Assembly (NCBI RefSeq): GCF_020740795.1
Contig: NC_067301.1
Span: 2,542,001 to 2,606,000 of the forward strand
DNA length: 64,000 bases
From: Apus apus
Taxonomy: Eukaryota > Chordata > Aves > Apodiformes > Apodidae
Direction of reading: 5' to 3'
The notes under the pieces were generated by a model that did no database searches, was not told where the DNA came from, and was given only the letters and a program-made list of their open reading frames with translations. Numbering within the stretch: position 1 is the first letter of the stretch; every line of letters begins with the position of its first letter. A program made the translations under genes and the position numbers. This document shows, in pieces, positions 1 through 13,600 of this stretch.

Positions 1-452
1 GTGACCACCAGCAGGTAATGGCTGCCTCTGATCTGGATGTAGCTGAAGGGGTGCAGCACAGCAAGGTAGCGATCCACACAGATGCAGGTGAAGATGGCAA
101 TGCTGAGGTAGATGTTGACATAGTACAGGGTCCCAGTTATCCTACAAGCCACATCCCCAAAGATCCAATTGTTCCCATTCAGGTGGTAATGGATTTTAAA
201 AGGCAACACACAAACAAACAAGGTGTCCACCAGAGCCAGATTAATCAGGTAGATGTAGGAGTGAGAAGTGTGCTTTACTCTGCAAGACAGGAGGTACAGA
301 GCCAGGACATTTTCTGTCAGCCCCAGCACAAAGACAATGCTGTAGATGACAGTAAACAAGGAATACTGGAAGTCTGCTTCCAAAGTGAGTTCTGAACTGG
401 TGTTGGCAACTGTCTCGCTAGATTCTCCTTCAGTCCAGGGAATTTCTGCCAT
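1..452 (-). CDS. Class A GPCR, P2Y/LPA/PAF-receptor-like (5' part, truncated by window edge)
   Basis: The minus-strand reading frame opens at ATG 452-450 (A at -3, G at +4) and stays open for 150 codons to the window edge. It reads as the N-terminal half of a rhodopsin-family receptor. There is a short extracellular tail with an N-glycosylation sequon (N17-T-S). TM1 contains YSIVFVLGL and conserved Asn48. TM2 has NLALVD with conserved Asp76, followed by the LPFKIHYH signature of P2Y-like receptors. Cys103 is the usual disulphide cysteine at the top of TM3, and TM3 ends in D-R-Y (127-129) followed by LAVLHPF. The FQYSLFTVIYSIVFVLG stretch resembles platelet-activating factor receptor, whereas the DRYLAVLHPF part is closer to P2Y/LPA receptors, so the ligand is not assigned. 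A single open exon is normal for this family. TM4-TM7 lie outside the window. The class A GPCR call is firm; the subfamily is not. Confidence 0.85.
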   Translation of the reverse strand, partial: MAEIPWTEGESSETVANTSSELTLEADFQYSLFTVIYSIVFVLGLTENVLALYLLSCRVKHTSHSYIYLINLALVDTLFVCVLPFKIHYHLNGNNWIFGDVACRITGTLYYVNIYLSIAIFTCICVDRYLAVLHPFSYIQIRGSHYLLVV

Positions 453-466
453 GATTTCTGCTGGAG
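453..466 (-). other. Possible 5' UTR splice acceptor just upstream of the GPCR start
   Basis: Reading the minus strand, the sequence CCCCTGCACTCCAG stands eight bases before the ATG. Many P2Y-like receptors have one or more untranslated exons spliced to a single coding exon a few bases before the start codon. The upstream exon was not located. The pyrimidine tract is only moderate, so this is tentative. Confidence 0.3.
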
Positions 467-3400
467 TGCAGGGGTTTCCAAATGGGATAAAAGGCTTAAA
501 CCATCTCTCACCTCAGGAGGTTCCTGAGCTTTAGTTCAAGTGGTGAGAGCTAAAGCTACAACCCAGCAATGCTGAGTCTGGTGAAGTCTTGTCCAGAGAT
601 CTGTGCTTGGGCTGCTGAGATGGGAAGTGGTGTTGCTGTGAGGGAGAGTAAAGTCATGTAAAACACAGGCATGTCAAGTTCACAGTAGACAATTATTTAC
701 TGGCATTAAAATAATCACAGGATGACAATATTGAAGTAACAGAGGTAGCAATTCCTCCCAGCTCTCAAAAAAATACATGTAGAGGCTCTAGCTTGGGCTA
801 AGGATGGGCCAGCAGCTGAAGCAGGACAGGAGAGCCTTAGCAGTGATATTTGTACCTCTGGACATCCTGCAATTAACTTCCTAAGCCCAACCAAAACTCT
901 TGTGTCACTGCTGAGATGTGTTGTTATTATCCTGCCCTTAAACAACTGCAGTGATGGACTCTGCAGCCCTCCCAGGAAAACAAAAGCAGCAGAGGCAAAA
1001 ATACAAGCAAGGCCTGACAAAAAGGTGTGCGGATCAGCTGAGAAAAACAGGGGTTTTCCATTCTTCCCACCTACACTTTTATACCTGAGCTAACATTTGT
1101 GGGCTGGGGGAAGGCTTGGTGCAAGCTGCTAGGTGGGTTTTCAGCACCCTACAGCTCTTCTGCAGCCACACTGCAAAGGGGAAACCACCCCAGGGAGCCT
1201 AAAGGACTAGTTGATGGATTTGAAATCTGGGAAAGGGGCACTGAACAAGTGGGACTCCTCTCATCTAGGTCACTCACATCATATAAGCAATAAACTGCAG
1301 TTTCTCTCTGTCAGATGTAAAAGAAATCTGAGTAAGCCAAACATGGACACCTGGACAGAAGCCCTTAAAGGCACTGGAGAAATGAAACCCAGCTAGGACA
1401 TGCACAGTGTTCCTGAAGCTGAGCCATTGAAAGCACAAAAATACAAAGGTTGTTGGGTACTTTCCAAAGGAAGCTCTGATATCACACTTCCTCCTCACAC
1501 TTGTTTATCTAATGAAGTAAATACCACTCAAGATGACAACTGGAAGATTAGAAAGGGGGAAAAAAAAATGGTTTCACTTTAAGTAGGCGAGTACCTGCTT
1601 ACATGAGTCTCTCACCTAGGAGCAAAGGGTTTGTGCACAAAGAACATGAATACAACCCAGGCATGGCTAAGCCACCCACCATCTCTCTCTTCTAGGCTCA
1701 GAGAACAGTGTTGCAGCTGTGGGAAGATAAGACAGGAGCCTGTAAAACCACTGGAGGGGCAGGACAGGCAAAGGAGACTCACCAGCCACTGCTGCTCACC
1801 AGACAAGCAGACAAGCAGTGAGAACATCCACAGACCCCAGGTAACAGCCCCAAAACAAACCAAAGGAGTTTTTTCTAAACATCACATAGATTGTCCCAAG
1901 ATCCTAGACACAAGAGTGTCTGTGCCTCGTGCTGACTGATGGTTGGGAGATGGCAAAATGAGTCTGGCTGCAGGTACCCTTGGGCCCCTGGCAGTGTGGT
2001 TATGTCTGCACAAAGTTATTTGGTACAGAAAAACACACCAAAGTTTTCACTGGATTTTGAGCTCATTAAATTATTAGAAAAACCTTCATATATACCAAGC
2101 TTGAGTCTTTGGTCAAGCTTGAGGTTTTTCTGGTTTTAGTTTTAAAGCATCACTGTCAATCAGAAAGACAGATCTGCCCCTGTATTGGATGCTCAAATTG
2201 AATCAACTAAAAAAATTCAGTAATGCAACAACATGAAAATCATGCTAAATAGCCCTTGATAATCAGTAACTAGTGGTAATGATGGACACAAAAAATGATC
2301 TGGAGTTTGTACAGTTCTCTACTGATGGTACAACTTGTGATGCTAAGAGTGCATGTTCTTTAATTAAATGTTTTCAGGTTATTTTTAACAGTTGCTCTGG
2401 GATGTTAGCAAAAACAAAGCAGCAACCCACAGCAGCTCCTTGTGCTGACTGCAGGGCTTACCAGGTAGTCTGCTCCTGGGGTGCTGCCTGCACTGCTCAG
2501 CCTGGGTTGCTCAGTTATGGGGTTTGATAACAAGCCCATCAGTTTTTGTTGTACCCAGAAGCTGGGAAACATTTGAAGAAACATCAATAGCAGGTATTTT
2601 TGCACTGTGATTATTAAAAAAACCCGAAAGACAAAATATGGTGATAGCTAAGCCTGTGGTTAGCTGGATTAACACCCAAACAGTGTTAGAATTTGGTTCA
2701 GTTTTCTGCCCTGCAATGATAAATTTAGATAGAAAGTTAACTTACCTGAGCTCAGATCATCTCCTCTCACTCAAAAGCTGCAGATGACCATGCTGGCCTC
2801 TCCACAGAGTCCTCCCAGCCACCAGGTCACTGCTGAGCTCTTCTGCCTGCCTTTAACAGCAGAGCAAACTGTCCTGCAGACACCCTGCAGAGAGCTCGTG
2901 CACTGCTCTGCAGAAAAACCACAGGAAGCAAAGATGAAAAGCTGCCACTTAGATCAAGACTTAGATCAAGACAGAGCACTTGCCCTGCTGGTGAAGTGTC
3001 CCCCCCTGAACTGGGGAGAGAGCACAGCACGAGCCAGCACAGTGCAGGGTGTAATGTCCCCTGTGTGAGGGTGGCACAGTGCTCCCACCCTTGGTCACCT
3101 CCAGTCCTGGCACTGCAGAGCAGGACCTGCCTCTGGAACCAGGTACCAGGGCCCCAGACAGACACTCTGAAAGGGGCCTGGAGCTGCACTCTCACTTCTC
3201 CTCTGAGGGAGGAAGAACCAGTGTCTAAACCCACATGGGCACATCAAGGTTTGTGTGGAAAAATCCCTGCAGGTTGTTACAGCATCCCTGCCCCTGGGAG
3301 CTGCTCCAGAAGAGCACATAGAGGTACCACTCTGGCAACCCAGCAGCTTCAACTCTCCTTGGCCATGGCAGAGACCTCCACAGCTGCTGGAGGTTATTCA

Positions 3401-4540
3401 GATTCTTCTTTTATTTATCTGAAGGGGATAATCTGCATCACTTGAATTGCCAAAGGACAAAGAACATCCCCTTACCAGGTGCAATGGGCTGTCTGCTCTG
3501 ACAAACTGGCTTTCTCTGGAATTCTTCTCTCACAGACAAAGGGGAGATGAATGATGGTGGTATCAGGCATCTCAGCTTCATGTTGCTTCCACTGCAGAAG
3601 GGCTGAAAGCAGGTATTGTTTCTTCTGGTAACTTCACAAGTCAAAATGTTTATCCTCTTTCTTGTAACCTGGCACTCCTAACAGTCATTTTATAACCAAA
3701 ACAGACAAGAGATTCTGGTGTAATTCATGAGAAGAAAACCCACAAGCTACTCAATGTGTATTTCATTGCTTGGGCAAGCAGGCAAAACCTGAGGTTAGAG
3801 TGGTTTAAAAAAAAGAAGAAAATTAAGAATAAAAAAGTCTCTCTGCACTAGATTCACACCCCCTCAGGTCACTGGTAGGCTCTGGCACACGCTGCAGCCC
3901 TGCTGAACCAAAGACTGTGGAAGAGCAGAAGGTGGCAACAAGCAAACTGGAGCCCAGCAAGAGGGTGGCAGCCACCTCCTGCACCCAAGTGCTTGATCTC
4001 ACGGGCAGGGAGACTCACACAGTCCTGCCTGTGCTACCAGCCCAGGCTCTGAGCATTAAAACAGGCTTACGTGACCTGAAAGGAACTTTGTGACATGGCA
4101 CATCCCAAGTGCAACAGCCATGGCTCTGTAGTAGGAACAGGATAATGTAAAAGCTCCTACAGTTGAGCAGCAGAGTGACTGCTGATGAGGAGAGGAAACA
4201 GGGAATACTTTGAAAGGCTGTTTCTGCAAGTCACACAGGAACAGTTGTCCCTTGCACTGTGCTGTACAAAGGCCGGGTTACAGAGGACAGAGCCAGAGGA
4301 AATGCTACATTCTCCTCTGTTCTAAGACTGAATCCCTCTCTCACACACCACAGAAGGAAAAAAGAAAGAAAAAATAAAAACCAACACAAAACCCCAAGCC
4401 CCACTCCTTCCTCCTCCTGTTTGAGACAGGCACCAGAATTTCAGAGAAAAAACAAAGAACAAAACCCGTTATCTGAAAGCCTCATGGAGCTGTTCTTCCC
4501 TTCCTCTTGGCAGTCTCAAAGGGCAAGAACAAATGATAGG
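467..4540. other. No recognisable gene between the GPCR and PUSL1
   Basis: About 4 kb of unique-looking sequence. Open frames up to 149 codons (for example 2996-3445 plus, 2827-3234 minus) lie opposite one another, lack family motifs and are best read as chance. A 12-bp direct duplication (CTTAGATCAAGA twice) sits at 2948-2971. INTS11, which converges on PUSL1 in mammals, is not seen here on the plus strand. The interval could contain untranslated exons of the GPCR on the minus strand. Confidence 0.5.
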
Positions 4541-4568
4541 AAGATGCCTGCAGTCACAGTCAATGATT

Positions 4569-4574
4569 TTTATT
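4569..4574 (-). terminator. PUSL1: PUSL1 polyadenylation signal AATAAA
   Basis: Canonical AATAAA on the minus strand, 93 bases past the PUSL1 stop codon (TAG at 4670-4668). Cleavage would be expected roughly 10-30 bases further on, around 4540-4558, giving a short 3' UTR of about 110-130 bases. Confidence 0.75.
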
Positions 4575-4667
4575 GAGACAAGATCATGTACTGTGGGAAG
4601 AGGGCTTGGCAAACCTCCATCATACCCACAGCAGTCCCTGCAGACACAGCTGCAGCTCCCAGAGCTG

Positions 4668-4699
4668 CTATTCTGCTGGGGAAACTGTAGTGTCCAAAT
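4668..4699 (-). CDS. PUSL1: PUSL1 coding exon 8 (terminal, 32 nt coding)
   Basis: After the split codon for Asp283 it encodes LDTTVSPAE and stops at TAG. The acceptor is CCCTCCTAG|AT. The tail is poorly conserved in the family, so this exon rests on splice phase and on the AATAAA signal 93 nt downstream. A longer frame over the same bases in another phase (from about 4695 to 4575) was set aside. Confidence 0.85.
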
Positions 4700-7600
4700 C
4701 TAGGAGGGAAAAAAGAAAACACTAATTTAGGGGAGAAGATGGCACTGAATCCACCTGAAAGCACATCACATCTCTGGTGCTCATGTCCACCTGGGCTCCT
4801 TCCCCACTGGCACAGAGCTCCACAGCCAGAACTGTCAGGAAAAGCACCACATCTACATTTCATGGGCACTGGATTAATCAGAGACAGATCAATCCTGCAA
4901 ATTTGCCCTCCCCTCCTTTTTATTAAGCTAAAATACTTAAAACAGTTTAAATCAGCTGCTGTTAAATTAAGAGAGCCACCACACAAGCAAAATGATGAGC
5001 CATTCTGTCCTCCTGTCTGTACAATCCTCTCCTAAATACCAAGGGAGAAGTAAGTGAACAGAAATGGATCTGTAGGTGCTGAGACACTGCAGAAGATTTG
5101 GTCTTTATACATGATCAGGGACTGAACAAGAATTTATGAGAATCTGAAGTGTCATTCAGATGAGATCTCTAAGTTACTATCAACACAACTTCTCTTTAAG
5201 GGGAAGAAATCTACCAGGAAAAAACCCAGTTTTTCCATAGCAACTGCACACTCTGGGGCACCTGCTCAGGTGTAGGTGTTGATGAACAAAGCTGTGAGCC
5301 ACGGGTCAGATGCACATGAAGGAACATGTGGGTGTTACTGCTCCCTCAGTATTAGGTCAGACTCCTACAGAAAGCATCCCAGGCCCTGCAGTCACCCACC
5401 TGCTTCATTATATTCCACTGATTTCAGGAAGAGTCCAGATGGTGGAGCCATGGCATATGATGGAAAGGCCCGTGAATCTTTTATCTCCAGTAGCTCCTTT
5501 ATATGATGAGGTGTTAACTTGCCCTGACCAACTGCAACCAGAGCCCCTGTCATTCTCCGGACCTGGAAAAAGAGAACACAGCTTAGGAGCTGCCCTTGGA
5601 AAATTTAAGGAGATTAGGAAGTTCTGGCCAGAGTCCTACTGTCAGTGGCATTGTGCTGTTGAAGTGCTGATGGCAAGTCAAGCTAGAAACCTCACCAAGG
5701 AGTTCAGTGCCTGCCCTCAGGAACAACTGATATCACCATGATTTCTTAATATGAGCTTGCTCCTGTAATAGGGACAGCATTCTTACTAAACCCCAAAATA
5801 GTTCTCTAAAAGCCAAAAGGTTCAACAAGCCAAGATCTATTTACCCAAAGGTAAGCACTGTCTCTCCCTCTGTGCTCTGATCCTAAACCCTGGAGTGCCA
5901 AGAGCCTTTAGGGAGATGGCACAGAGAAGCAGCACAGACCCTTGACATATGCTGTTTTATCCACCTCTCACTAGAGGTCATTGTCTGCTGTGACTTCAGC
6001 TTTAATGTCTCCACACTTGTTAGTGTGAGTTAGTGTAAATGCAGACTCATGGTAGCATGGGAAATAGCCCTGTGCTTGGTGTCTGCCCTGTGCAGTTTCT
6101 GGGGCTCTTTTCTCTAATAAAAACATCCAGGTGTCAATACTTATAGCAGAAACCTGAGGTGAGATCAGAGGTCTCCCTAGTCCAGACTCCTCTTTTGAAG
6201 GGGGGCAGCAGCAGATGCTCAGGTAGGAGAAGATGAGTTCAGCCTGTTCCTGCCTTCCAACAGCCTGCCAGTTCAGAGGCAGCAGCCTGAGCTGAGTGCT
6301 GCAGGTAACCACCACTCTGCACACTCTCACTAATCAGCATTTCCCTTCTAATGCACTAAATGGGTTACAAGCATTTTCTCCCTGTCACAAGAGCATCTGA
6401 TGAAGCAAACCCCTGCTGTGTATCAAGCCCTTCCCAAGCACGTTGTTGTTCTTCCCCTGCTCATATCCAGACACCCACTGTCAGAGAGCTCAGAGAGCAT
6501 TACTTGGCACAGGATAAAAAACAAATTTGGTTTGTCAAAACAGAACAAAAAATAGCTGCTTACTGTTCCCACAACACACCCCCTTCTCTCCTCCTCCTCC
6601 AAAAAAGCCCTCTCTTGCCTGTTCTCCAGAGTGTGACCATGGCCAGGACAGGCAGGCTGAGGACAGCCAGCACATTCCTAATGAGGTGATCCATGAAGCT
6701 GTGGAGAGTGCCAGCCCCCTGAGAACAGCACCAAAAACCTCACTGGAGTTATTTGAAAGAAAACCCAGGGGAGACCAGACAGCATGGCAGAGGGAAGGAC
6801 CCTGCAGTCACGACTGCACAGCTGAATCAGGTCTTCCCATCTCTCCTTTGTGCAACACTGAGAATTACTTCATGCTCCAAAGCCAGAAAGTAAAATTCCA
6901 GGCAGTCTTTGCTGGGCCCAGTGCCATTCAGCAGAGCAAGAACATATGTCTGTTGGTTTTTACCACTCAGACTGCAAGGACAAAGATTGCAGAAAACAAA
7001 ACTTTCCATCCTCCCACACGATTATGTGACTTTGGACATTCATTTTAGATGTAAACTTAAAGAGATTCTGGTTCTACCAGCTCAGACAGAGATTACAGAA
7101 CCTCCCCTCTCTGAGGCTAGGTCCCTGTGTGTGTCACACAGCTCCCACAGCAGCTCTGCCACAGGGATATGACATTGCTAACCTGATAAATAGTTACAGC
7201 CAGAGCAACACTTTGGTTCCTGGAGGCAAAGTGTGGGCTGAACACAGCACCAAACAGTACCTGTCGATAAAGAAATGATCTGCTCCTGAACTTCAGCTCC
7301 CAAAACTCCAGTTTCCTAAAGAAAGGAACCAAAAAAAAAAAAAGTCACATTTCAAATGGCTCTTCTACCCACAAGAGAAGTATAAATCACAGGTGAATGC
7401 AAAGAGAACAAATAAACTGCTGCCCAGCCCCGAATTAACCTGGCAAAGCACCAAGAGGTTTTGGACACCAGGCTACTCAGATGCAGACATTTTTTGGGGT
7501 GAAACAATTCCTGCCTGTTTCATGTGTACCTGGTTTTTTGGGGCTTGATCTTCCTGCTGCCTGACCCCTACATAGATAGCCATTCAAATAAAAGTGAAAA

Positions 7601-10600
7601 GTGCAACTCAGCAGCCTTGCTGAGGTACTAGTGATGTGAGGAACACAGCCTGAGGCCTCCTGGAAAAAGGCAGAACCAACCAACTCTACCATTTCATTTG
7701 GAGCTGGCTTGGGACAGTCACATGGCCCTTAGAGGCTTTGCATGATAACTCTGAACACTCAGCAATGCCTACTGTGACATCCATGTGCTACTGGAAAGGC
7801 CAGGAGAAGCAAGTCAGGACATGGGCATGCCTGAGGAATCCAGCTGCAGCACTGGAACACAGGCAAGGCTGGACAAGGAAGCACTGCAGGCTGAGGGTGG
7901 GCAGAGCAGGAAGTGGCAGAGCAATGTCTGGGGATGGATGGATGCCAGAGTGACACAAAGTGTCATCCTTTCCCCTCACCAAATCTGCCTGTTTATACAG
8001 ATACACCATGTTCCAGAAAATGTCATGGTAGTAACCAGCATTCCTTATAAGAACTCTACTGAGGCTCACTATTCCAGCACTTCTCTGACACTTGCATCCT
8101 CTGCTAAATCTTTACTAGTTCTTTTCTAAATATTTGTGTTGTTTTGGTGATGTTCCAGTACCAGCTCTAACACTAAAACCCAATGCAAACCCATGCTCAG
8201 GAGCAGTCCTGCAGGGAAGAACCTGCATGCACATTTCTTTCCTACAAATAAAAAGCCCCACCTGATATGCACATTAGGTATATATAAAAATCATTCCTAC
8301 AGCAAAAAGAGACAAAGCTAACCTTGCACAATCCAGAAGAGCAGGTTTTTACATGCAAATCCTCTCCTGCCCTGAAATGAGCCCAGGAACTGGGCACCGA
8401 AGGTCTATGGAGGACTCTGCTGTGAGCAAAGTGCAGCTGCAGAGTAGGTTTGGGGAGGGTTCAGGTGGACAGGCTGGGTTTGCACCAAGGAAGGGGCTGC
8501 CCTTTCCCTGGGAGAGGGGGAACAGGGACAAGGTGTTCACAGGCCCACACGGGGCAGCAGGGCAGGGCCAGCAGGAAGAGAAACTGAAATAGTCATGCAG
8601 GGAGCAGCCACAAGCTGTTTTCTCACAGGATTTACAGATACATTTCTGCTTTAACCCTCCTTGTCGTGTCTGTTGGCACATGCAAAGGCAGCTCCTGCCC
8701 CCAGATTCCTCTTTATGTCAGGAAATGACAGTTTCTATCACTGAGGTATGGTCTGCTCTCCCCCCAGCTTGGTGCACGTGGCACAGAGATGTGCACTGCT
8801 ACACACGTGCACTAATTGGGGTCATAATTCAGCTCAGCTCGTTGGCAAAGCATGAGAGACAGTTTTTTTGAACAGGGACAAATCACCCTCTCATCAAATT
8901 GCACACTCCTTCTTCAGCCAGGATTCTCCTGTCTCAGTTGTCTTGACAAGATACATTGAGCTACAAAAGATGGGTCAAGATATTTAGGAAAAGTATCTTA
9001 TAGACTTTGAAAGAGAACAAGATCTTTTCCTATAAGAGGGAAACGTTGTTTGCCTTGTCAATCATCTCACAGATAATTTTGCTTACCAGCAAAAAAACCC
9101 AGCTGTCTTTTTGCACTTGGCAGCAGAAGCCAGCACCTTGCAATGAATAATACATTATCAGCTAAAAGCCAGGTGACAGAGCAATCACTCCCTAGAAGGA
9201 AGTCTCTGAACACATCCTTAGCATTCAAAAGCATTTTGTATGGATGGGACACTAACTCCACTTCCACTGTTGCTGAGCAACTGAGTTTGATGGAAGGAAT
9301 AATTTTAACAGTCAGCCTTTAAACAGACAAGAGGTCAATTCAGAGGATTGGTTTAAGTTCAGAAAGGAAGGAAAGGATGAGAGAGAAAAGCTGTATTATT
9401 TGACTAAGAGACCATGGTTGATCATTCTATGGATTCCTCCCTCCAAAACAGAAAACAAAGCTCCTTAGATTAAGAAAAAAAAAATAAATTAAAAAATCTA
9501 TTTATAAGCTTTTACTTCTATCCCAGCCCTTTCACTGCAGGAACAGTTCATTCTGCTACTGAAAAACACACATGGACTTCAGGCATATTTGCTGTCTTCC
9601 TTGCAGAATGGGCAAACAAACACCATGACTGCAGCTGTTCCCATAGGGGAAGTTTTACAGATTAAAAGTAACAAGGACTCAGTAATTAAAAAACCCTGAA
9701 CCAACAAACATAAAACACCCCAACAACACCTAGTCAGTCACAAAGACCCAAACCCCTCCGCTCTCTTTCTCTAGATCAGAAAACTCATGATTGTGGTTAT
9801 TACTAAGTATTTTAAGAGAGTTAAATGCCATTTTAATGCATTGAGACCTGGCTTCTCAAAGCCATTCCCTTCAGCCTAAACATTCATGAAATCAATTAAT
9901 ATTGACAGATTACAAAAGTGACTCACTATGAAACACAAGTTTGGCTGCATGTGTCACCAAAAGCAAAAATATTCTCTCAGCAACTAGCCTGATGCTTTTG
10001 ATCCTGTTTTTAGGTTTGCTCTCTCTCTCTTGTGAGCTGTTTTTGGCCTCATGTGGGATGGGTTTATGCAGCAAGTTAGGCAAAGAATGGCAATTTCCCT
10101 TTTTTACATAAAAATGGAAGACATAAAACATTTCATTACAATGCTACTCATCACAAAGAACAAAATGATCTCGTGGATGAAGCCTTTCACTGTCACTTGT
10201 GTCCCTAAGCAGAACCACAATTGACAGAAGATGCTGAACAGGAAAAGCAGGAACCAGACAAAATGGGAGGAACTGGGAAGAACTGAAAAAACAGGGTTAC
10301 TCTGAGCTCAGAGACCTCTCTCTGCTTTGCAGCTCCCTTTCAGTTTGTGTCTTGCAGTGACTGCTGGCATAAAATACCCTGTTTGAAGACACAGGGAAAG
10401 AAGCAGTGGGCTGTTTGCAAACTGCAGTGAGCTGGCAGCCTGGAGTGTGGCACTGCTTGTTCCTCAGGAGGATTCCAATCTAATGGAGGGTCGCTGGGGA
10501 AAACTACAAAGAAAAGGGTTTTCTCCTGGACAGAAAGCAGGAAAATGTGGTTGAGAGACAGGCAACAGTGAGATTTCCTTTCAGGATGAAACAGAACAGC

Positions 10601-13600
10601 CACGTGTCTGTGACAGAAGCCAGCACAAAAGCAAAAGCCACGTTCAGATGATAAAACACTCATGATCTTTCTGGGAAAAAATCCTGCAGTTTTTGCTAGA
10701 GAGAAAATACATCCAGCCACATCATTTCAATACTTGCAAGACTTGGTCCTGAAAGAACCTGAAACTCAACAGTTTTTTGCTTATCTAATGACTGAGGAAT
10801 ATTGGCTTTTCCTTCATGAACATTCCCTGGGAAGACAGGAGTTACTGGTGTGAAACAAGCAGATCTGCATAGCTAAAGCAGTGACCTAGGTGTTGGGTGG
10901 TTTTTTTCCTGCTATTTGCAGCCTTCAGGCAAACCTAGGATAGCAATGGGGGAAAAAAATAAATCCCATTCCCTGGCAGAGCTGGTCTTTAGCAACCAAA
11001 ATGAGTGTAAATGCTGGAAGCACCTCATAGGAATTGCTGTGTGCCAGATTCCATACACGAGTTTATAACATCCTGCCATTTAATGCATGAACAACTGGAG
11101 GAGAGGGAAAGAAAAGTCCTTTCCTGTCACTAGGCAGAACCCTGCTGCCACTATGGAAGGGCTGTGAAGGCAACACAAGGGGGGTCGGACCTCAAAGCAG
11201 ATGAGAGCAGCTCCTGGGTCAGTACCTGGACTCTCACCTGTTTTCATAGTGGTGGGACAGGAAACCAGGAGAGGGCTGGATGTCTGCCTGGAGCATGGTT
11301 CTGACTGGAGGCTGGAAAGCTGTTTTGGAGTTAAGTGAGCGAAAGGTGCTGAAGTCATGGGTTCCCAGCAGGAATTGTGCTGCATCCTGCATGGCAGGCA
11401 CGTCCAGGGAGCTGAAATGAAAGGAGCAGAGGAACAGGGCAGGAGCATCAGGTGGTATGTTAGGTGAGTCAGAGTCCAATTAATTGATGAGATGCATAAA
11501 CCTGGCATTGCAGCTCTGTGGAAACACGTTTTGCAAGCTGGAGTTTCTCTTGTAATGGCCCAAACCTCAAAGCAAGATGCCAAGTGACCTGAGGTCAGAA
11601 GGTTTTCCAAACCCCAGGCAAGCTGAGGGGTTGGCAGGCAGGGGCTTTGACACAAACCTTGATCCTGCTGTGCTGCTTGGAACACTTCAAATAACTCTAT
11701 TCAAATTGCTGGCTAGAGCATAGGGCAAGAGAACCAAAATCCTTTGCAGTATCTGGATCTTATAAACTGAAAAACATTGCCAGGTAAGAAAATATCAAAC
11801 ACTATGATGGCTTTCCAAACCTTAGATCTGCAACAGCCAGAAGATTAAATTAGGAAGTAACAGAAATGGAATGAGTGAGCAGACTGTTGGAGATGAAGCC
11901 AGGGTAAACCCAAGGTGGAGGAGATGCAGAAGGAAGGGCTAAGGGTGAAACTCAGAATGTCAAGTGTCAGTAGGATCTCTTCATTTGAAGTCTCTAGGTC
12001 TGTTCAAAATAGTCTCAAGCAAAGGAATTCATACAGATTTACTAATCTGTTTGCTGAACAGATGCTTAGTTTGATTCCATTTTTGTTAATTGCTCCTAAG
12101 AAAAGCCAGATCAAGTATGCATGATCCGTGGCTTCAGTTTTTCAGATCTTAACTGAAGTAAAAATATTTCTGAAGAAAAAAAAACCAAAACCCAACAAGA
12201 CCAGGTTTTCCAACATCATTTTTTTTCACTGTGTTCAAGAAAAACAACTAGCATGTCAGAATCCTGGTCACATTGAGAAGAGCTGATGACACATAGTTGG
12301 TAATTAAGATGCCAATAGAAGTTTAATGTGTATTATGTGTTTTATACACCAGATGTGCACATACTAGGAGCTTCTCCACTACTGACAATGCAAACATCCC
12401 ACCTTTTAGTCAGCCACCTCCCCTTCAGAATCTCTAATACTCTCACCCTCTCCTTTCTGTGGCATTGCCATTTGAGAAAATGAACTGCAGTGCCTGGATT
12501 AAATTAAATGCTATTTCCTCAAGCCCATAACATCTAATTTTGCAATTTCATATTTATTTTTCCCTTCCACAGCCCGCAGAAAAGTAGGTCAGCAATTTAA
12601 TGTTAGGACAATGTCATCTTCATGCCTCTGCTAAGACAGCTGAGATTACATTTTTTCCATCACCCACAATTGTTATTCCAATGGTGGTGATGAAATTACC
12701 ATAACTGGCTACAAACCTGTTGTGGAAAACTCCAGGTTTCCTGAATGTATGTTTATCCCAGTACAACGTAAACTAAAGGAAAATAACAAATTATTTTCTG
12801 GGGTTTGTTTGTTGTTTCTTCACCCACTGTTTATCATAGCCCAAGTTGTATTTTTTAAATGGCACTGAATTTGTTTTTCTTCCCTTGCATATATAAGCAC
12901 TGATTTGTTAAGACTGGGAGGCTACTCCAGGAACAGAAGTGAATACTGAGCTAGAGACACTGGTTTGTTATTGTAGGGTTGCTCAGTCATTGGCTTTTGC
13001 TATTTAAGCATACAAGCACTCTGGGAATGAGAGAGCAGATTTACATACAGTGGCTACTAGAAACAGGACTAGGGGGGGAAAGATAATTCTCAGCCTTCAT
13101 TCCTGCCTGTCTGTATGGTCACACCTAAAACTCTGAGATGTGCTGTGCCAGGCAGTTCTGCCTGTCTGCATCACATCAGGGCATGGCTCCTCCAGCCAGC
13201 TGTCCCACTGGGTTTGCTGGAGGAACTGGCAAGGTCATCTGAGGAAACGCTCCTCACTTCCATGGGGAGGGACACAGAAAGTTGCTGATGGGCTCTGACC
13301 AGACTCACTGAGTCTTCCAGCAGCACTAAGCATGTTTAGCTCAGGCCCAACTGACAGTCCAGTTAAGAAGAGGTGTAGGTCCCAGGTTTCTGCCAACATC
13401 ACTCAGTGCAGCTGCCCTGATTCCAACAGGGAAATCTTGTCAGTACAAATGGGAAATCTGCCATCATGTGTGGAAATGACCCCCTCCCCACCTGCCCCAG
13501 AGCCAGGCCTTTCCTGAGCATTGACAAGGTGGCTCCCAGGGAGGTGTCCTGGCACACACTTACGGTCCCATGGGAGCCCAGCAGAGATCCCTTTCAAACA

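Larger units (their letters stand above)
4700..13563 (-). other. PUSL1: PUSL1 introns 4-7 (around exons 5, 6 and 7)
   Basis: Intron 7 is 4700-5399, intron 6 is 5563-7260, intron 5 is 7316-11237 and intron 4 is 11412-13563. I see no second gene. Open frames here, such as 6527-7048 plus (173 codons), have no family motif. Simple sequence is limited to short A-runs (for example about 7330-7343 and about 9476-9484). The stretch 12.2-12.96 kb is noticeably AT-rich. Confidence 0.6.

Noticed and set aside
11080-11685. 201-codon minus-strand frame
   Set aside because: It is in a different phase from PUSL1 exon 5 on the same strand and crosses that exon's splice sites. The TruA motifs are in the other frame.
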